A program made the position numbers and the translations under genes. DNA of 64,000 bases, from positions 1 through 64,000 of the forward strand of contig JAHBNG010000071.1 of assembly GCA_019217005.1 (NCBI GenBank), given 5' to 3'. Source of the DNA: Chloroflexi bacterium TSY (lineage in GTDB: Bacteria > Chloroflexota > Anaerolineae > Caldilineales > Caldilineaceae). Numbering within the stretch: position 1 is the first letter of the stretch; every line of letters starts with the position of its first letter. Shown here piece after piece: positions 46,398 to 55,405 of this stretch. Below the pieces are notes generated by a model that saw only the letters and a program-made list of their open reading frames with translations, did no database searches and was not told the origin of the DNA.

Positions 46398-47405
46398 TCA
46401 AATCCAAGACGCAATTTCCACGAGAAACGTACTGAACTCGGCAGTGAGATCAAGCTGAATTTCGTAGCCATCCCGCTTTTTTAGGGCCGTGTAGGGGCCT
46501 TCGTTGGGCAATATCCAAAAGCCTTCCTTCGTCTGGGTATCAGTCAAATAGTTGCCAAGACGGATTGCGGCACGGCGCGCTTGTTCATTTCCGGTCAGTG
46601 CATAGAGTTGCGCACAGCCCAAGCCTAACTTGCCACTGGGCGGAAATCGGTAGATATCGTCTGCACACTGTTCGGTAAAGCGGAATATCGTTTGGCAGGC
46701 ATTCAGGTAGCGCATGTCATTGGTCGCGCGATAGAGGTGGGTCAGGAAGATTAGCGCAATGCCTGGATGATAGTAGATCTGCTTGGGGGCTGTTGCGTCC
46801 ACATAGTAGAAGAGTTCTAATCCCGTGGGGACATTGGTGATCAGGTTGCCTTCCACATCCATCCGAAAGTAGAAACGATCCAGACGGGGTTGCTCTTCCA
46901 CCAATCGGGCAAGCAGATCACCAGCTCGGCAGGCTGCTTCCCAATGACCAGTTGTGAGGGCCGCCAGACCACCCCAGGATGTGTTGACCGGTTCTAGGTA
47001 ACGTGTCTCTTCATCGAGCGCAAAGAAGCCACCCGTCGCCGATTGGTAGCGCAGCAAAAAGTCTGTGCCGCGCTGGGAGAGATCCCATCGCCCCAGGCGA
47101 TGTGCCCCTTGAACCAGCCACGCATTGGCATAAGCTGGCCAGGCATCATGGGTCGGTTCATGTGCCTTCCGCTCAGGTGCACGGAAATCGCCTTCCGCTG
47201 TGAAATGATGAGCCGCAATCCAGTTCATCAAACGCTGCGCTTCACGTTGACGTCCCGTCAAAGCCAGCGCATAGGGAACTTTGTAATAGCCGCCCACGCC
47301 ATCTTCGCGGTTGCAAAAAGAGCCGTCGGATCGCTGCTGAGCTGCAATCCAGTTCATCCCACGTTCTGATGTCTGGAAAAATCGCAGAACTGTATCATCT
47401 GTCAT
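46398..47405 (-). CDS. Alpha/alpha-toroid protein (terpenoid-cyclase or glycoside-hydrolase-like)
   Basis: 335 residues from ATG 47405. Repeating helical hairpins with aromatic and Gly-rich turns (GMNWIAAQQRSDGSFCN, DFLLRYQSATGGFFAL, LGNYLTDTQTKEGFWIL) give the alpha/alpha-toroid fold shared by polyprenyl cyclases, squalene-type cyclases and several polysaccharide-active enzymes. The first repeat has the Q-x-x-D-G-S-F motif typical of prenyltransferase/squalene-oxidase repeats. No DxDD cyclase motif is seen, so cyclase activity is unlikely. Function unknown; probably linked to sugar breakdown by context. Confidence 0.65.
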   Translation of the reverse strand: MTDDTVLRFFQTSERGMNWIAAQQRSDGSFCNREDGVGGYYKVPYALALTGRQREAQRLMNWIAAHHFTAEGDFRAPERKAHEPTHDAWPAYANAWLVQGAHRLGRWDLSQRGTDFLLRYQSATGGFFALDEETRYLEPVNTSWGGLAALTTGHWEAACRAGDLLARLVEEQPRLDRFYFRMDVEGNLITNVPTGLELFYYVDATAPKQIYYHPGIALIFLTHLYRATNDMRYLNACQTIFRFTEQCADDIYRFPPSGKLGLGCAQLYALTGNEQARRAAIRLGNYLTDTQTKEGFWILPNEGPYTALKKRDGYEIQLDLTAEFSTFLVEIASWI

Positions 47406-47471
47406 GATAGTCTCGCCACAATCTCAAGATAAACCAATTTGATCAAAAGAGATGATAAGGATTAAGAATGG

Positions 47472-47565
47472 GGGACACGGATGAACACAGATTTCACGGA
47501 TTGATCCTGAGATAATCCGTGTTGGCGAAACGCCCACTTCGTGAACGTCCTAAAAATCTGTGTCC
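47472..47565. repeat. GGACACGGATGAACACAG intergenic repeat, copy 2
   Basis: Same unit as 31239-31310 but with about 22 bp inserted (GGCGAAACGCCCACTTCGTG) in the right half. Located between two minus-strand genes. Confidence 0.75.
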
Positions 47566-47593
47566 TCAATTCAATCACTATAATGTCTAAACG

Positions 47594-48637
47594 TCATACC
47601 GGGTTCAACTCCCTGCATTTTTCCAAGACAGCAATTTGATGCCGTACGCTTTCTGGCGTAACGGCCAGCGGTGCACCCTCGCGGATCGATGCAAAGATGG
47701 AGCGGTAGAGATTTTGAACCTCTCCTGCAGAATCGTTGATTAGTTCCACACTCTCTTCTTTCCAAGGAAGCTCTTCACGATTATAGCTGCGGTCAACTGT
47801 TGGTGTAGTGTCGAGGACAAGTGGCGGTGCTTCTGCGGGATCAAAATATTTCCAACGCGCTTCTTTTCCTTGACAGACCATTGATCCCTGTGTCCCCATG
47901 ACCAGCCAAGTCTGTTGGGGATAGGCACACACGTGGGTGATGTTGATCTCGACCAACGGACCGCTCTTGGGCTTGAGAATCACTTTGACATGACTATCTG
48001 CATCGCCCGCGTAGACTGGTGTACTTTCCATGTGGCAGAAAACCGTTGGCTCTGGATCGTCGAGGAGGAGCATCCCCATGTCGATAAAGTGTGCGCCAGT
48101 ATTGTTCAACGCACCGCCGCCATATTCTTTCAAGGTTTGCCAATCCCAGCGTCGGGAGAATCCCCCGGCATTGATGCGTACCTCAACAATACGCCCCAGT
48201 ACACCTGATGCAATCACTTCCTGGACTTTGACGAAATCAGCAGAGTAGCGTCGGTTTTGGTTCACTGTCAGGATCTGACCCGTCTCTTTCGCAACTGCTA
48301 TCATCTCATCTGCCCCCGCCAAATCGCTGGCCATTGGCTTTTCAACAATGACATGTTTGCCCGATTGCATCGCAGCAACGGCATCGCTTGCGTGCAGATG
48401 ACTTGGCGTGGCGATCACCATCAACTCGACAGCCTTGTCGGCGACCAGATCCGCATAGTCCGAATAGGCTAGACAGTCAAAGCGTTCTACCGCTTCTTTC
48501 TGTCGTTCGGTATCAGGGTCACACACCGCCACAACTTGGAAATGTTCCGGCAGATGGGGAAAGGCATTTGCGTGAATTCCCCAACCACTGCGGCCTAGTC
48601 CAGCGATTCCAACGTTAATTCGTCCTTGACTCGTCAT
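47594..48637 (-). CDS. Gfo/Idh/MocA-family oxidoreductase
   Basis: 347 residues from ATG 48637. Rossmann fold with VGIAGLGRSGWGIHANAF (GxGxxG), then AVCDPDTERQ, HVIVEKPMASDL with the canonical EKP motif (about residue 94), and a C-terminal domain with ALNNTGAHFIDMGMLLL (G-x-H-x-x-D catalytic region). Predicted NAD(P)-dependent sugar or polyol dehydrogenase. First gene of the minus-strand series that ends near 41144; paralogue at 44248. Confidence 0.88.
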   Translation of the reverse strand: MTSQGRINVGIAGLGRSGWGIHANAFPHLPEHFQVVAVCDPDTERQKEAVERFDCLAYSDYADLVADKAVELMVIATPSHLHASDAVAAMQSGKHVIVEKPMASDLAGADEMIAVAKETGQILTVNQNRRYSADFVKVQEVIASGVLGRIVEVRINAGGFSRRWDWQTLKEYGGGALNNTGAHFIDMGMLLLDDPEPTVFCHMESTPVYAGDADSHVKVILKPKSGPLVEINITHVCAYPQQTWLVMGTQGSMVCQGKEARWKYFDPAEAPPLVLDTTPTVDRSYNREELPWKEESVELINDSAGEVQNLYRSIFASIREGAPLAVTPESVRHQIAVLEKCRELNPV

Positions 48638-49039
48638 CGATTTCGTCTCCTATACTTTGCTCTGTATGAAAACCGTAGTTTGTTCTCTCTGATTGAGCTT
48701 GCGATACCTACGGTTTTCATCACAACCGCAGTATAATTTGGTGGGATTTGTTCTGAGTGAAGAGTTCGTTTTCAGTATAGGTAGTTGTTCAGCTTATCAG
48801 CATGTCAGCTATCAGCTTGATACGTTTAAGCAGCTTGCCTCGATAGGGACATGTATTGTTCTATGAGATCGACACCTCTAGAAATCGGCTCCATCGCGAC
48901 CACTTGCATGCGCTGCTTCAGGAGAGTCGCAGGCCAAATGGGGGGGCGTGAACAAACCGAACAGCTCAGGTGTCGATCTCATAAAACAGTACAGGAAAGT
49001 GCCGAGCTGATGGCTGACTCGCTGAATGCTTACCAGTAT

Positions 49040-49254
49040 CAGTAGATCCAAATTTGGCGTTTTTGGCGATTTTCAGTCGAGATTGCAGGGATTTTGGAGT
49101 CATTTATTCAGATTTCGGTTACAGAAAACAACCTATTTCATATCTGAAAATCGCCCAAATCTAACGCAAAAACTAGATATCGACCGGCAAATTTGTATTT
49201 ATGTCAACTGTTTAGCCAGAATTCTCTCTCAAAACCTGAAATTTGGATCTACTG
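49040..49254. repeat. 215-bp nonautonomous element (family M215), copy 5
   Basis: Same orientation as copy 4. AGTAT flanks it at 49035-49039 and 49255-49259. The only copy outside a gene. Confidence 0.95.
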
Positions 49255-49444
49255 AGTATAGCATAGAAGATATACAGCAACAATCATCGTTGCTGTTTTA
49301 TGGCCTGGACCCTTCATTAGGCTTTTGACACCGTTCTGCGATTATAGTAAGATTTTCTCCGGACATTAAGTTAATCCATGCAATTTTGCACACTTCCCGA
49401 TTCAACTCATTTGAATGTTGTAGGTTGACTTGTGCCTTGCATCT

Positions 49445-49523
49445 GGGTGTCTACCACAAAGTATGTAAATGGAGTTAGCTCTCCGACGAAGCGATCCTCA
49501 TTTACACACTTTGGGACACACTG
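49445..49523. repeat. CACAAAGTGTGTAAAT hairpin repeat, copy 3
   Basis: CACAAAGTATGTAAATGGAG pairs with CTCATTTACACACTTTGGG; the loop differs from the other copies. It is about 90 bp before the permease gene, again in an upstream leader position. Confidence 0.75.
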
Positions 49524-49613
49524 TTTGTCATCTCAATGTTTTGGCCCAGACACTAGCATGAACCACAACACAATACTCGATGGTTTTAGGCCCGCCATTC
49601 AAGCCGGACGATA

Positions 49614-50600
49614 ATGCTCAGCTATATTTTTCGCCGTTTTCTCTATATGCTCATCTCGCTTTTGCTGCTCTCCTTTGTCTCCTTTGCCGTGATCGAGATG
49701 CCGCCGGGCGACTTCGCAGAAATGCGGATACGTGCATTGGAGGCCAGCGGCAGTCGGGTTGATGAGTCAATGATTGACAATATTCGTCGCCGCTTTGGTT
49801 ATGACAAGCCTTTTCTGGTTCGCTATCAAAACTGGATCACGGATATCGTGTTGCGTGGCGACTTTGGCATATCCATGGGTTGGAACCGCTCCGTCACTGA
49901 CATGATCGGAGCTGTCCTCCCGTTTACCATTATGCTTTCCATTGCCACCCTCATTTTCACCTATGCCATGGCCATTCCCATCGGCGTTTTCTCCGCAACG
50001 CGCCAATACTCTTTGGGTGATTATTTCTTTTCCTTCCTGGGCTTTATTGGTGTAGCCCTCCCCGATTTTTTGCTATCTCTGGTCATTATGTATTTGCTCT
50101 TGACCTACTTTGATGTCTCCCCTGGTGGCCTCTTTTCGCAAGAGTATGAGAATGCACCGTGGAGCCTAGCCAAAGTGTGGGACTTGGCAAAACATCTAAT
50201 TGTTCCAATCGTCGTAACTGGTATGTCGGGTACGGCCCTGCTCATTCGCACCATGCGGGCCACACTCTTGGATGAGTTGAGCAAGGACTATGTGGATACT
50301 GCCCGCATGAAAGGTGTCCCCTATTGGCGCGCCATCTTTAAATATCCAGTACGCATTGCGATCAACCCGATTCTCTCGACGATTGGCTGGTTGCTCCCCG
50401 TCATTGTCTCAGGTTCGACCATCGTGGCGATTGTGCTCAACCTGCCCACCGTGGGGCCACTTCTTATTGGCGCGCTGCTCAACCAGGATATGTTCCTGGC
50501 AGGGGGTATTATCTTTGTTCTATCCGCCCTCACCCTGTTGGGGACGTTCTTATCCGATATGATTCTGGCCGTGGCCGATCCACGCATCCGCTTTGAATGA
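49614..50600 (+). CDS. ABC transporter permease (DppB/OppB type)
   Basis: 328 residues from ATG 49614. Six hydrophobic helices: an N-terminal one (residues 10-28) followed by a periplasmic loop, then a block of five. The conserved permease loop appears as TMRATLLDELSKDYVDTARMKGVPY near residue 210-235, the EAA-type motif that contacts the ATPase. NPILSTIGWLLPVIVSGSTIV follows. Typical first permease of peptide/nickel-type importers, about the usual length. First gene of an operon with the DppC, DppD, DppF and lipoprotein genes, interrupted by unrelated genes. Confidence 0.9.
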   Translation: MLSYIFRRFLYMLISLLLLSFVSFAVIEMPPGDFAEMRIRALEASGSRVDESMIDNIRRRFGYDKPFLVRYQNWITDIVLRGDFGISMGWNRSVTDMIGAVLPFTIMLSIATLIFTYAMAIPIGVFSATRQYSLGDYFFSFLGFIGVALPDFLLSLVIMYLLLTYFDVSPGGLFSQEYENAPWSLAKVWDLAKHLIVPIVVTGMSGTALLIRTMRATLLDELSKDYVDTARMKGVPYWRAIFKYPVRIAINPILSTIGWLLPVIVSGSTIVAIVLNLPTVGPLLIGALLNQDMFLAGGIIFVLSALTLLGTFLSDMILAVADPRIRFE

Positions 50601-50649
50601 ACAAATCGATTCAGATGAAAAATAAATGGGACGCGGATGGATGACTTAG

Positions 50650-50755
50650 GCCATTCCAGAGAAATAAATTCTTAATTTGCCGAGTCGATTTCTCTGGAAT
50701 GGCTTGAGCTTTTCCAGATCTAATTAGGGATTTTAGTTGTTGGAAAAGCCTTAAC
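50650..50755. repeat. CCATTCCAGAGAAAT double-hairpin repeat, copy 2
   Basis: Stems CCATTCCAGAGAAAT/ATTTCTCTGGAATGG and GCTTTTCCA/TGGAAAAGC, as at 5288. Located between the two permease genes of the operon, so it could reduce read-through. Confidence 0.8.
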
Positions 50756-50845
50756 TGGCTCGCGCGGATTTGTAGAAACCCTCGAAAATCCGCTTAAGCT
50801 GCACAATCCGCATTCCATTTGAACGTTATTGATTGAGGTTTGACC

Positions 50846-52015
50846 GTGGCGAATACATTGACTGAGCGTGTTACTCAACGCATCAAAAAACCAGATAGCC
50901 CCAAATCAGTAGAAGCTGAGAGCTATGAAGATCGTTTATACTCGGCTTCGCAGTGGGTATTGATCTGGGATAAGTTTCGACGGCATCGGCTGGCTCTAAT
51001 CGGTGGCGTTATCTTGGGTGTGATGTATTTGCTGGCGATTTTGGCCCCTTTTGTCTCGCCCTACGGCCCCAACCAAAAGTTCGATGACAATCTCTATACA
51101 CCACCCACCCGTCTTCACTTTCGTGATCAGGAAGTTTCCGGCGTAATTCCCTTCGTATATGGCTTGAAAAAGGGCTTTGACCCGAACACGCTGGAACGGA
51201 TTTATGAGCCTGATCTCTCACAGCGTTATTATCTCAAGTTTTGGGTCAAAGGACACCCCTACAAGTTTTTGGGCCTGATCCCGACAGAGCGGCATCTCTT
51301 CGGGGTGGACGAGCCAGGCGTTCTGTTCATTTTTGGTAGCGATGAGTTAGGGCAAGATCTTTTCTCGCGCATTATTCACGGAGCGCAAATTTCGCTCTCC
51401 ATTGGGTTGGTGGGCATTGCCTTCTCTTTTATCCTGGGCTGTACGTTGGGAGGTGTATCAGGCTACTACGGGGGCTTTGTGGATGGCATAATCCAGCGCA
51501 TCATTGAATTTCTGATCTCGATTCCGACACTACCGCTGTGGATGGGACTTTCTGCGGCCCTGCCTAGGGAGTGGTCACAGGTGCAGACCTATTTTGCCAT
51601 CACAATTATTTTGGCCCTTACAAGCTGGACCGGGTTGGCGCGGGTGGTACGGGGTAAGCTGATCAGTACGCGTAACGAAGCTTTTGTGAAGGCGGCGGAA
51701 CTTGCTGGAGCCAGCGAAGCACGCATTATTTTTAAGCACCTGCTGCCCAGTTTTATGAGCTATCTCATCGTAAGTGTCACCATGAGCGTCCCCTTCATGA
51801 TTCTGGGTGAAACTGCATTGAGTTTCTTGGGGCTGGGGTTGCGTGCACCGGTCATCAGTTGGGGCGTACTCCTCAGTGCTGCCCAAAATGTACGGACGAT
51901 TGCGCTCTATCCATGGCTTCTTGTCCCAGCCATCTTTGTGGTGATCGTGATTTTGGCCTTTAACTTTGTGGGGGATGGGTTACGCGACGCGGCGGATCCA
52001 TATAAGGAGTATTAG
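50846..52015 (+). CDS. ABC transporter permease (DppC/OppC type)
   Basis: 389 residues from GTG 50846, with GAGG 8 nt upstream; an in-frame TTG at 50840 is possible. The first helix (about 50-70, LIGGVILGVMYLLAIL) is followed by a periplasmic stretch of about 120 residues, longer than in E. coli DppC, as often seen in Chloroflexota. The membrane core has the EAA-type motif RNEAFVKAAELAGASEARIIFKHLLP and MILGETALSFLGLGLRAP. Partner of the DppB-type permease upstream. The next gene starts 6 bp later. Confidence 0.9.
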   Translation: MANTLTERVTQRIKKPDSPKSVEAESYEDRLYSASQWVLIWDKFRRHRLALIGGVILGVMYLLAILAPFVSPYGPNQKFDDNLYTPPTRLHFRDQEVSGVIPFVYGLKKGFDPNTLERIYEPDLSQRYYLKFWVKGHPYKFLGLIPTERHLFGVDEPGVLFIFGSDELGQDLFSRIIHGAQISLSIGLVGIAFSFILGCTLGGVSGYYGGFVDGIIQRIIEFLISIPTLPLWMGLSAALPREWSQVQTYFAITIILALTSWTGLARVVRGKLISTRNEAFVKAAELAGASEARIIFKHLLPSFMSYLIVSVTMSVPFMILGETALSFLGLGLRAPVISWGVLLSAAQNVRTIALYPWLLVPAIFVVIVILAFNFVGDGLRDAADPYKEY

Positions 52016-52021
52016 ACCATC

Positions 52022-52798
52022 GTGTTAGATGTAGAAATCCTTGAACCCACAGATATCAACCGCGCAGCCAATATCTTCCATCGCGAGGGATTTGTCTGTA
52101 TCAAAAATCCGCTGACCGATGAACAGTTCGATCTGATCAAGACTGTCTCCAAACGTGTGATGCAGGAACAAGAGGATGCTGTTGGCCGCGAAAACATGAA
52201 TCGAGGAATTGCCCGTCACTCTTTTGGGATGCAAACCCACCATTGGGCGTGGTGTATGCTTATCGATCTGCCGACGATTTTGCCAATCTTGGACATCATA
52301 TGGGGCAGCGACGATTACACCTGCACTGGTGCTGGCGGCGATTATTCATTGCCAGGGGCGCGTATTCAACATCTACATTCAGACTTGGGCAAGGATTTCT
52401 TCCAAGATCCTTGGGGAACGTGTACGATACAGGACCCACCGTCCCCTTTCATTGTGGTCAACTTTACCATGGTCGATTTTACCGTAGAGAATGGTGCCAT
52501 TCGATTTGTCCCTGGCACTCACCGTTCTCGAGCACCGATCCCTGCCCTGGATGCAGAACCAGCTTGGATGCAGTCAAACCACTTATGTGCACCGGCCAAT
52601 ACGGCCATCATTCGCGATGTACGCTGCTGGCATGGCGGTACAGCCAACAACTCAGACCACAAACGACCGATGACCAGCGCAGGATACTTCGCACCTTGGC
52701 GGCGACCGCAGGAAGAAACAGTGTTGCCGCGTGAGCATTTTGATCGCCTATCACCGCGGGGACAGCGACTCTGCAGATATATCGTCGGTGACGAATGA
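52022..52798 (+). CDS. Phytanoyl-CoA dioxygenase (PhyH)-family protein
   Basis: 258 residues from GTG 52022. An Fe(II)/2-oxoglutarate-dependent oxygenase fold: the N-terminal FHREGFVCIKNPLTDEQ block, HLHSDLG (His-x-Asp metal motif, about residues 119-123), a middle GAIRFVPGTHRS and the distal metal His in RCWHGGTANNS (about 203). These motifs match the PhyH family, which hydroxylates diverse small molecules in bacteria. Embedded between permease and ATPase genes, so the transported compound is likely a substrate or precursor. Coupled to the permease gene by a 6-bp gap. Confidence 0.8.
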   Translation: MLDVEILEPTDINRAANIFHREGFVCIKNPLTDEQFDLIKTVSKRVMQEQEDAVGRENMNRGIARHSFGMQTHHWAWCMLIDLPTILPILDIIWGSDDYTCTGAGGDYSLPGARIQHLHSDLGKDFFQDPWGTCTIQDPPSPFIVVNFTMVDFTVENGAIRFVPGTHRSRAPIPALDAEPAWMQSNHLCAPANTAIIRDVRCWHGGTANNSDHKRPMTSAGYFAPWRRPQEETVLPREHFDRLSPRGQRLCRYIVGDE

Positions 52799-52817
52799 AT
52801 TGTACAGAAAGAGTTGG

Positions 52818-53783
52818 ATGATGGATAATGTCGTACTCTCTGTCCGAGACCTAAAAACCTATTTTCATCTCCCCCACGGTCTGCTCAAAGCCGTTGATGG
52901 CGTCAGCTTTGATGTGCATGAAGGCGAATTGGTGGGGCTAGTGGGCGAATCTGGTTGCGGTAAGAGTATCACGGCTCGTTCCATTCTCAATATTGTGCGT
53001 TCGCCTGGGAAAGCCGAAGGGGAAGTGCTCTATTTTGACCAAGGACGTGTGACCAATCTGCTCGATCTCAAGCCCGATGGTCACGATATTCACCAAATTC
53101 GTGGTGATGCCATTACGATGGTCTTTCAAGAGCCGATGAATGCACTCTCCATGGTGCATACAGTGGGTCATCAGATTGCCGAGGCGATTTTGCTGCATCG
53201 TTCAGTCAGCAAGAGAGAAGCTCGTGAACAGGTTATTGACCTACTCGAAGATGTGGGTATCTCGAATCCTGGGCAACGCATCGACGAGTATCCCTTCCAA
53301 CTCTCTGGCGGTATGCGACAACGAGCCATGATCGCCATGGCCATTGCGACCCGGCCCCGACTGTTGATCTGTGATGAGCCAACCACCGCCCTGGATGTGT
53401 CGGTTCAGGCCCAGATTTTGCGCTTGCTCAAAGACTTGCAGCAGAAGTATGGCATGGCCATCATCTTTATCACTCACGACCTGGGTGTCATTGCACAGAT
53501 TGCCGAGCGGGTCATTGTGATGTACTTGGGCAATATCGTGGAAACAGCACCCGTGCGCGAAATTTTCCACAATCCGCGGCACCCTTACACCCGACGGCTG
53601 ATGGCCGCCGTGCCCGATGTCCAGCTTGGTAATAATAACGATACTCGCCTACAGACCATTGAAGGGTTTGTGCCAGAGCCAATCGATTTGCCCAACGAAT
53701 GCGTCTTTTGTTCTCGCTGCCCCGAACGCTGGGAGCATTGGGCGCGGTGTTTTCAATATGATGCTGCGGCTCCGAAAGCGTGA
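52818..53783 (+). CDS. ABC transporter ATP-binding protein (DppD/OppD type)
   Basis: 321 residues from ATG 52818 (ATG 52821 is an alternative). Walker A GESGCGKS, Q-loop VFQEPMNALS, signature LSGGMRQRAMIAMAIA, Walker B LLICDEPTTALD, and H-loop ITHDLGVIA are all present. The C-terminal oligopeptide/dipeptide transporter extension includes CVFCSRCPERWEHWARCF, a likely Fe-S or zinc site. Supplies one of two ATPase subunits; the partner is at 55406. Confidence 0.92.
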   Translation: MMDNVVLSVRDLKTYFHLPHGLLKAVDGVSFDVHEGELVGLVGESGCGKSITARSILNIVRSPGKAEGEVLYFDQGRVTNLLDLKPDGHDIHQIRGDAITMVFQEPMNALSMVHTVGHQIAEAILLHRSVSKREAREQVIDLLEDVGISNPGQRIDEYPFQLSGGMRQRAMIAMAIATRPRLLICDEPTTALDVSVQAQILRLLKDLQQKYGMAIIFITHDLGVIAQIAERVIVMYLGNIVETAPVREIFHNPRHPYTRRLMAAVPDVQLGNNNDTRLQTIEGFVPEPIDLPNECVFCSRCPERWEHWARCFQYDAAAPKA

Positions 53784-53822
53784 GTAGTGACCAGTTATTA
53801 GCAGATGATTGAGCGTCATGTC

Positions 53823-53910
53823 TAAGAACCTATCCGAAAAGTGGTTGTGAGTTCAGCTAGCTTCTCGAGTAAGAATTCACCGTCACAGAACTTTTCGGAT
53901 AAGCACTAAG
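53823..53910. repeat. CTATCCGAAAAGT palindromic repeat, copy 3
   Basis: CCTATCCGAAAAGT pairs with ACTTTTCGGATAAG; interior as in the copy at 26858. Between the ATPase gene and the small unknown gene. Confidence 0.8.
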
Positions 53911-53979
53911 TCTATGCGGAGCCTGAATGACTTTTGATTCCGCTTGACCAGATCAAGTGTATTTAGCGAAGGAACGAAT

Positions 53980-54471
53980 ATGGATGAGCAAATTGAGCAG
54001 CTAACCGATATTGAAACCAACTACGATACAGCAATCGAGGAGGCAAGCAAATTTGAAATCCACCATGGCGCTGTATCTGATCACACCACAGATACGACAG
54101 CGAACTTCCCCTTTTTCAAGGAGACAAAGTTAGGGAATTCCGATGTATTTATCGCATGCAAGTCAATTTATGAGCAGATTCGTGAAATCAGCACTTCACG
54201 CGATCTGTCACTCAAAGAACAGGAGGGTATCGGAGCGATTTGCTTGGGAAATTATATCGATCAAGCGACCAAGTTTACGATTCTAGGCGGTCAGGAAGGT
54301 CGTATTGTCGAGCGTGCCTATACCGTCGAACCCTTTCGACTTGTTTGGACACTAGGTTGGGAGACCGGTGATGACAAGTTAGTACTCGTACAGATGGGCG
54401 GGGGCTTAGATGCATTTATCCCCATAGCACCATTCCGTTCCACAACGAGCATCGCGCTTTATCGAAAATGA
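53980..54471 (+). CDS. Unknown protein, single-module member of a paralogous pair
   Basis: 163 residues from ATG 53980 with AAGGA upstream. An N-terminal acidic, low-complexity stretch is followed by FFKETKLGNSDVFIACKSIY, then one module of about 80 residues: GAICLGNYIDQATKFTI, GRIVERAYTVEPF, TLGWETGDDK, PFRSTTSIALY. Compared with the neighbour at 54635 it lacks the first module, keeping only its last few residues. No signal peptide or membrane segment. I do not recognise the family. Its place inside a transporter operon suggests co-expression. Confidence 0.7.
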   Translation: MDEQIEQLTDIETNYDTAIEEASKFEIHHGAVSDHTTDTTANFPFFKETKLGNSDVFIACKSIYEQIREISTSRDLSLKEQEGIGAICLGNYIDQATKFTILGGQEGRIVERAYTVEPFRLVWTLGWETGDDKLVLVQMGGGLDAFIPIAPFRSTTSIALYRK

Positions 54472-54515
54472 CCCAGCCAAGGTGCTTAGGTTATTATTCT
54501 AAAAATTTTTTATGG

Positions 54516-54592
54516 TATAGGAAAGTATAAAAATCGGTCACGAAACAGGGCCCGATTCTAGCTGACGGCTAATGGCTGAAAGCTTTTTTTAA
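54516..54592. repeat. ATAGGAAAGTATAAAAATCGG repeat, copy 1
   Basis: About 77 bp with GGTCACGAAACAGGGCCCGA and GCTAATGGCTGAAAGCTTTTT. The copy at 63575-63653 is nearly identical, also immediately upstream of a gene. The repeated AGCTGA/GCTAAT tract could form a hairpin ending in a T-run, like a terminator. Confidence 0.8.
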
Positions 54593-54634
54593 TCCTGAAC
54601 GACTGGAGCAAGTGTATTGAATCGAGCAACTCAT

Positions 54635-55327
54635 ATGAACGATCAAATTGAGCAGGCAAGTGACGGTCAAACCAATCACAGTGCTGCAACTGATCAACCC
54701 ACAAACGCAAATCCAACGAATGTTGAACAGCATCGACCGGCAGGGCATACGGCAGCCATCTGTTTGAACAACTTGCTTGATCAATCGACTACCTTCAATA
54801 TAAGTGGGACACAGCGAGGTGTAATCAACACTGATTCAATAGAAGTCGCACCCTACACCATCGAATGGGTCATCGGTTGGGAAGTGGGACCAGACAAGAT
54901 GTTGATGGTAGAGATTGACAATGAATCACGCAGCTTTGCCCCCTTTCTATCAACAGCGAACATCGCCCTCTTCAAAAAGACGGAATCGGGAAATTCCCAG
55001 GTATTGATCGCAAAAAAATCCATCTACGATCAGATCAAGCAAGCCCATTCTCCCTCCCCTTTGGCACCTGGTTGGCAAGAGAGCGCCGGGGCGATTTGCC
55101 TGGGGAATTATATCGATCAAGCGACCAAGTTTACCATTCACGGAAGTCAAGAGGGGCGAATTGTCGAACATATCTACACCGTGGAGCCGTTTCAATTTGT
55201 CTGGGCACTTGGTTGGGAGACAGGCGATGACAAGATGGTGGTCATCGAGACAAATGGAGGCTTAGACAGAACTATCAATTTGACACCGTTCCGCTCCACA
55301 ACAAGCGTTGCGTTCTATAGTAAATGA
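54635..55327 (+). CDS. Unknown protein with two repeated modules
   Basis: 230 residues from ATG 54635. After a Gln/Thr/Asn-rich 40 residues come two modules of about 80 residues separated by a linker (SGNSQVLIAKKSIYDQIKQ). Module 1: AAICLNNLLDQSTTFNISGT, APYTIEWVIGWEVGPDKM, FLSTANIALF. Module 2: GAICLGNYIDQATKFTIHG, EPFQFVWALGWETGDDKM, FRSTTSVAFY. The modules are clearly homologous and predicted mainly beta. Each has a conserved W-x-x-G-W-E-x-G-x-D-K-M core. The upstream paralogue has only the second module. Family not recognised; between the two ATPase genes of the operon. Confidence 0.75.
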   Translation: MNDQIEQASDGQTNHSAATDQPTNANPTNVEQHRPAGHTAAICLNNLLDQSTTFNISGTQRGVINTDSIEVAPYTIEWVIGWEVGPDKMLMVEIDNESRSFAPFLSTANIALFKKTESGNSQVLIAKKSIYDQIKQAHSPSPLAPGWQESAGAICLGNYIDQATKFTIHGSQEGRIVEHIYTVEPFQFVWALGWETGDDKMVVIETNGGLDRTINLTPFRSTTSVAFYSK

Positions 55328-55405
55328 GGAGACTCAAATCAACTGGCGAGCCACCCACAGATATTCCCCTTACTCCGCCTTTTGATCCCGATAAGTAATT
55401 TTTAT

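Larger units (their letters stand above)
48638..49613. other. Divergent intergenic region between the oxidoreductase and ABC permease genes
   Basis: 976 bp without a gene. Contents: an interrupted inverted repeat (TATGAGATCGACACCT at about 48859-48875 with AGGTGTCGATCTCATA at about 48968-48984), M215 copy 5 at 49040-49254, and a hairpin repeat at 49445-49523. Promoters for both flanking genes should lie here, the permease one within 49255-49600. Confidence 0.55.

Noticed and set aside
5001..49523. Dispersed palindromes considered as a CRISPR array
   Set aside because: Copies are kilobases apart, with no regular spacers and no cas genes.
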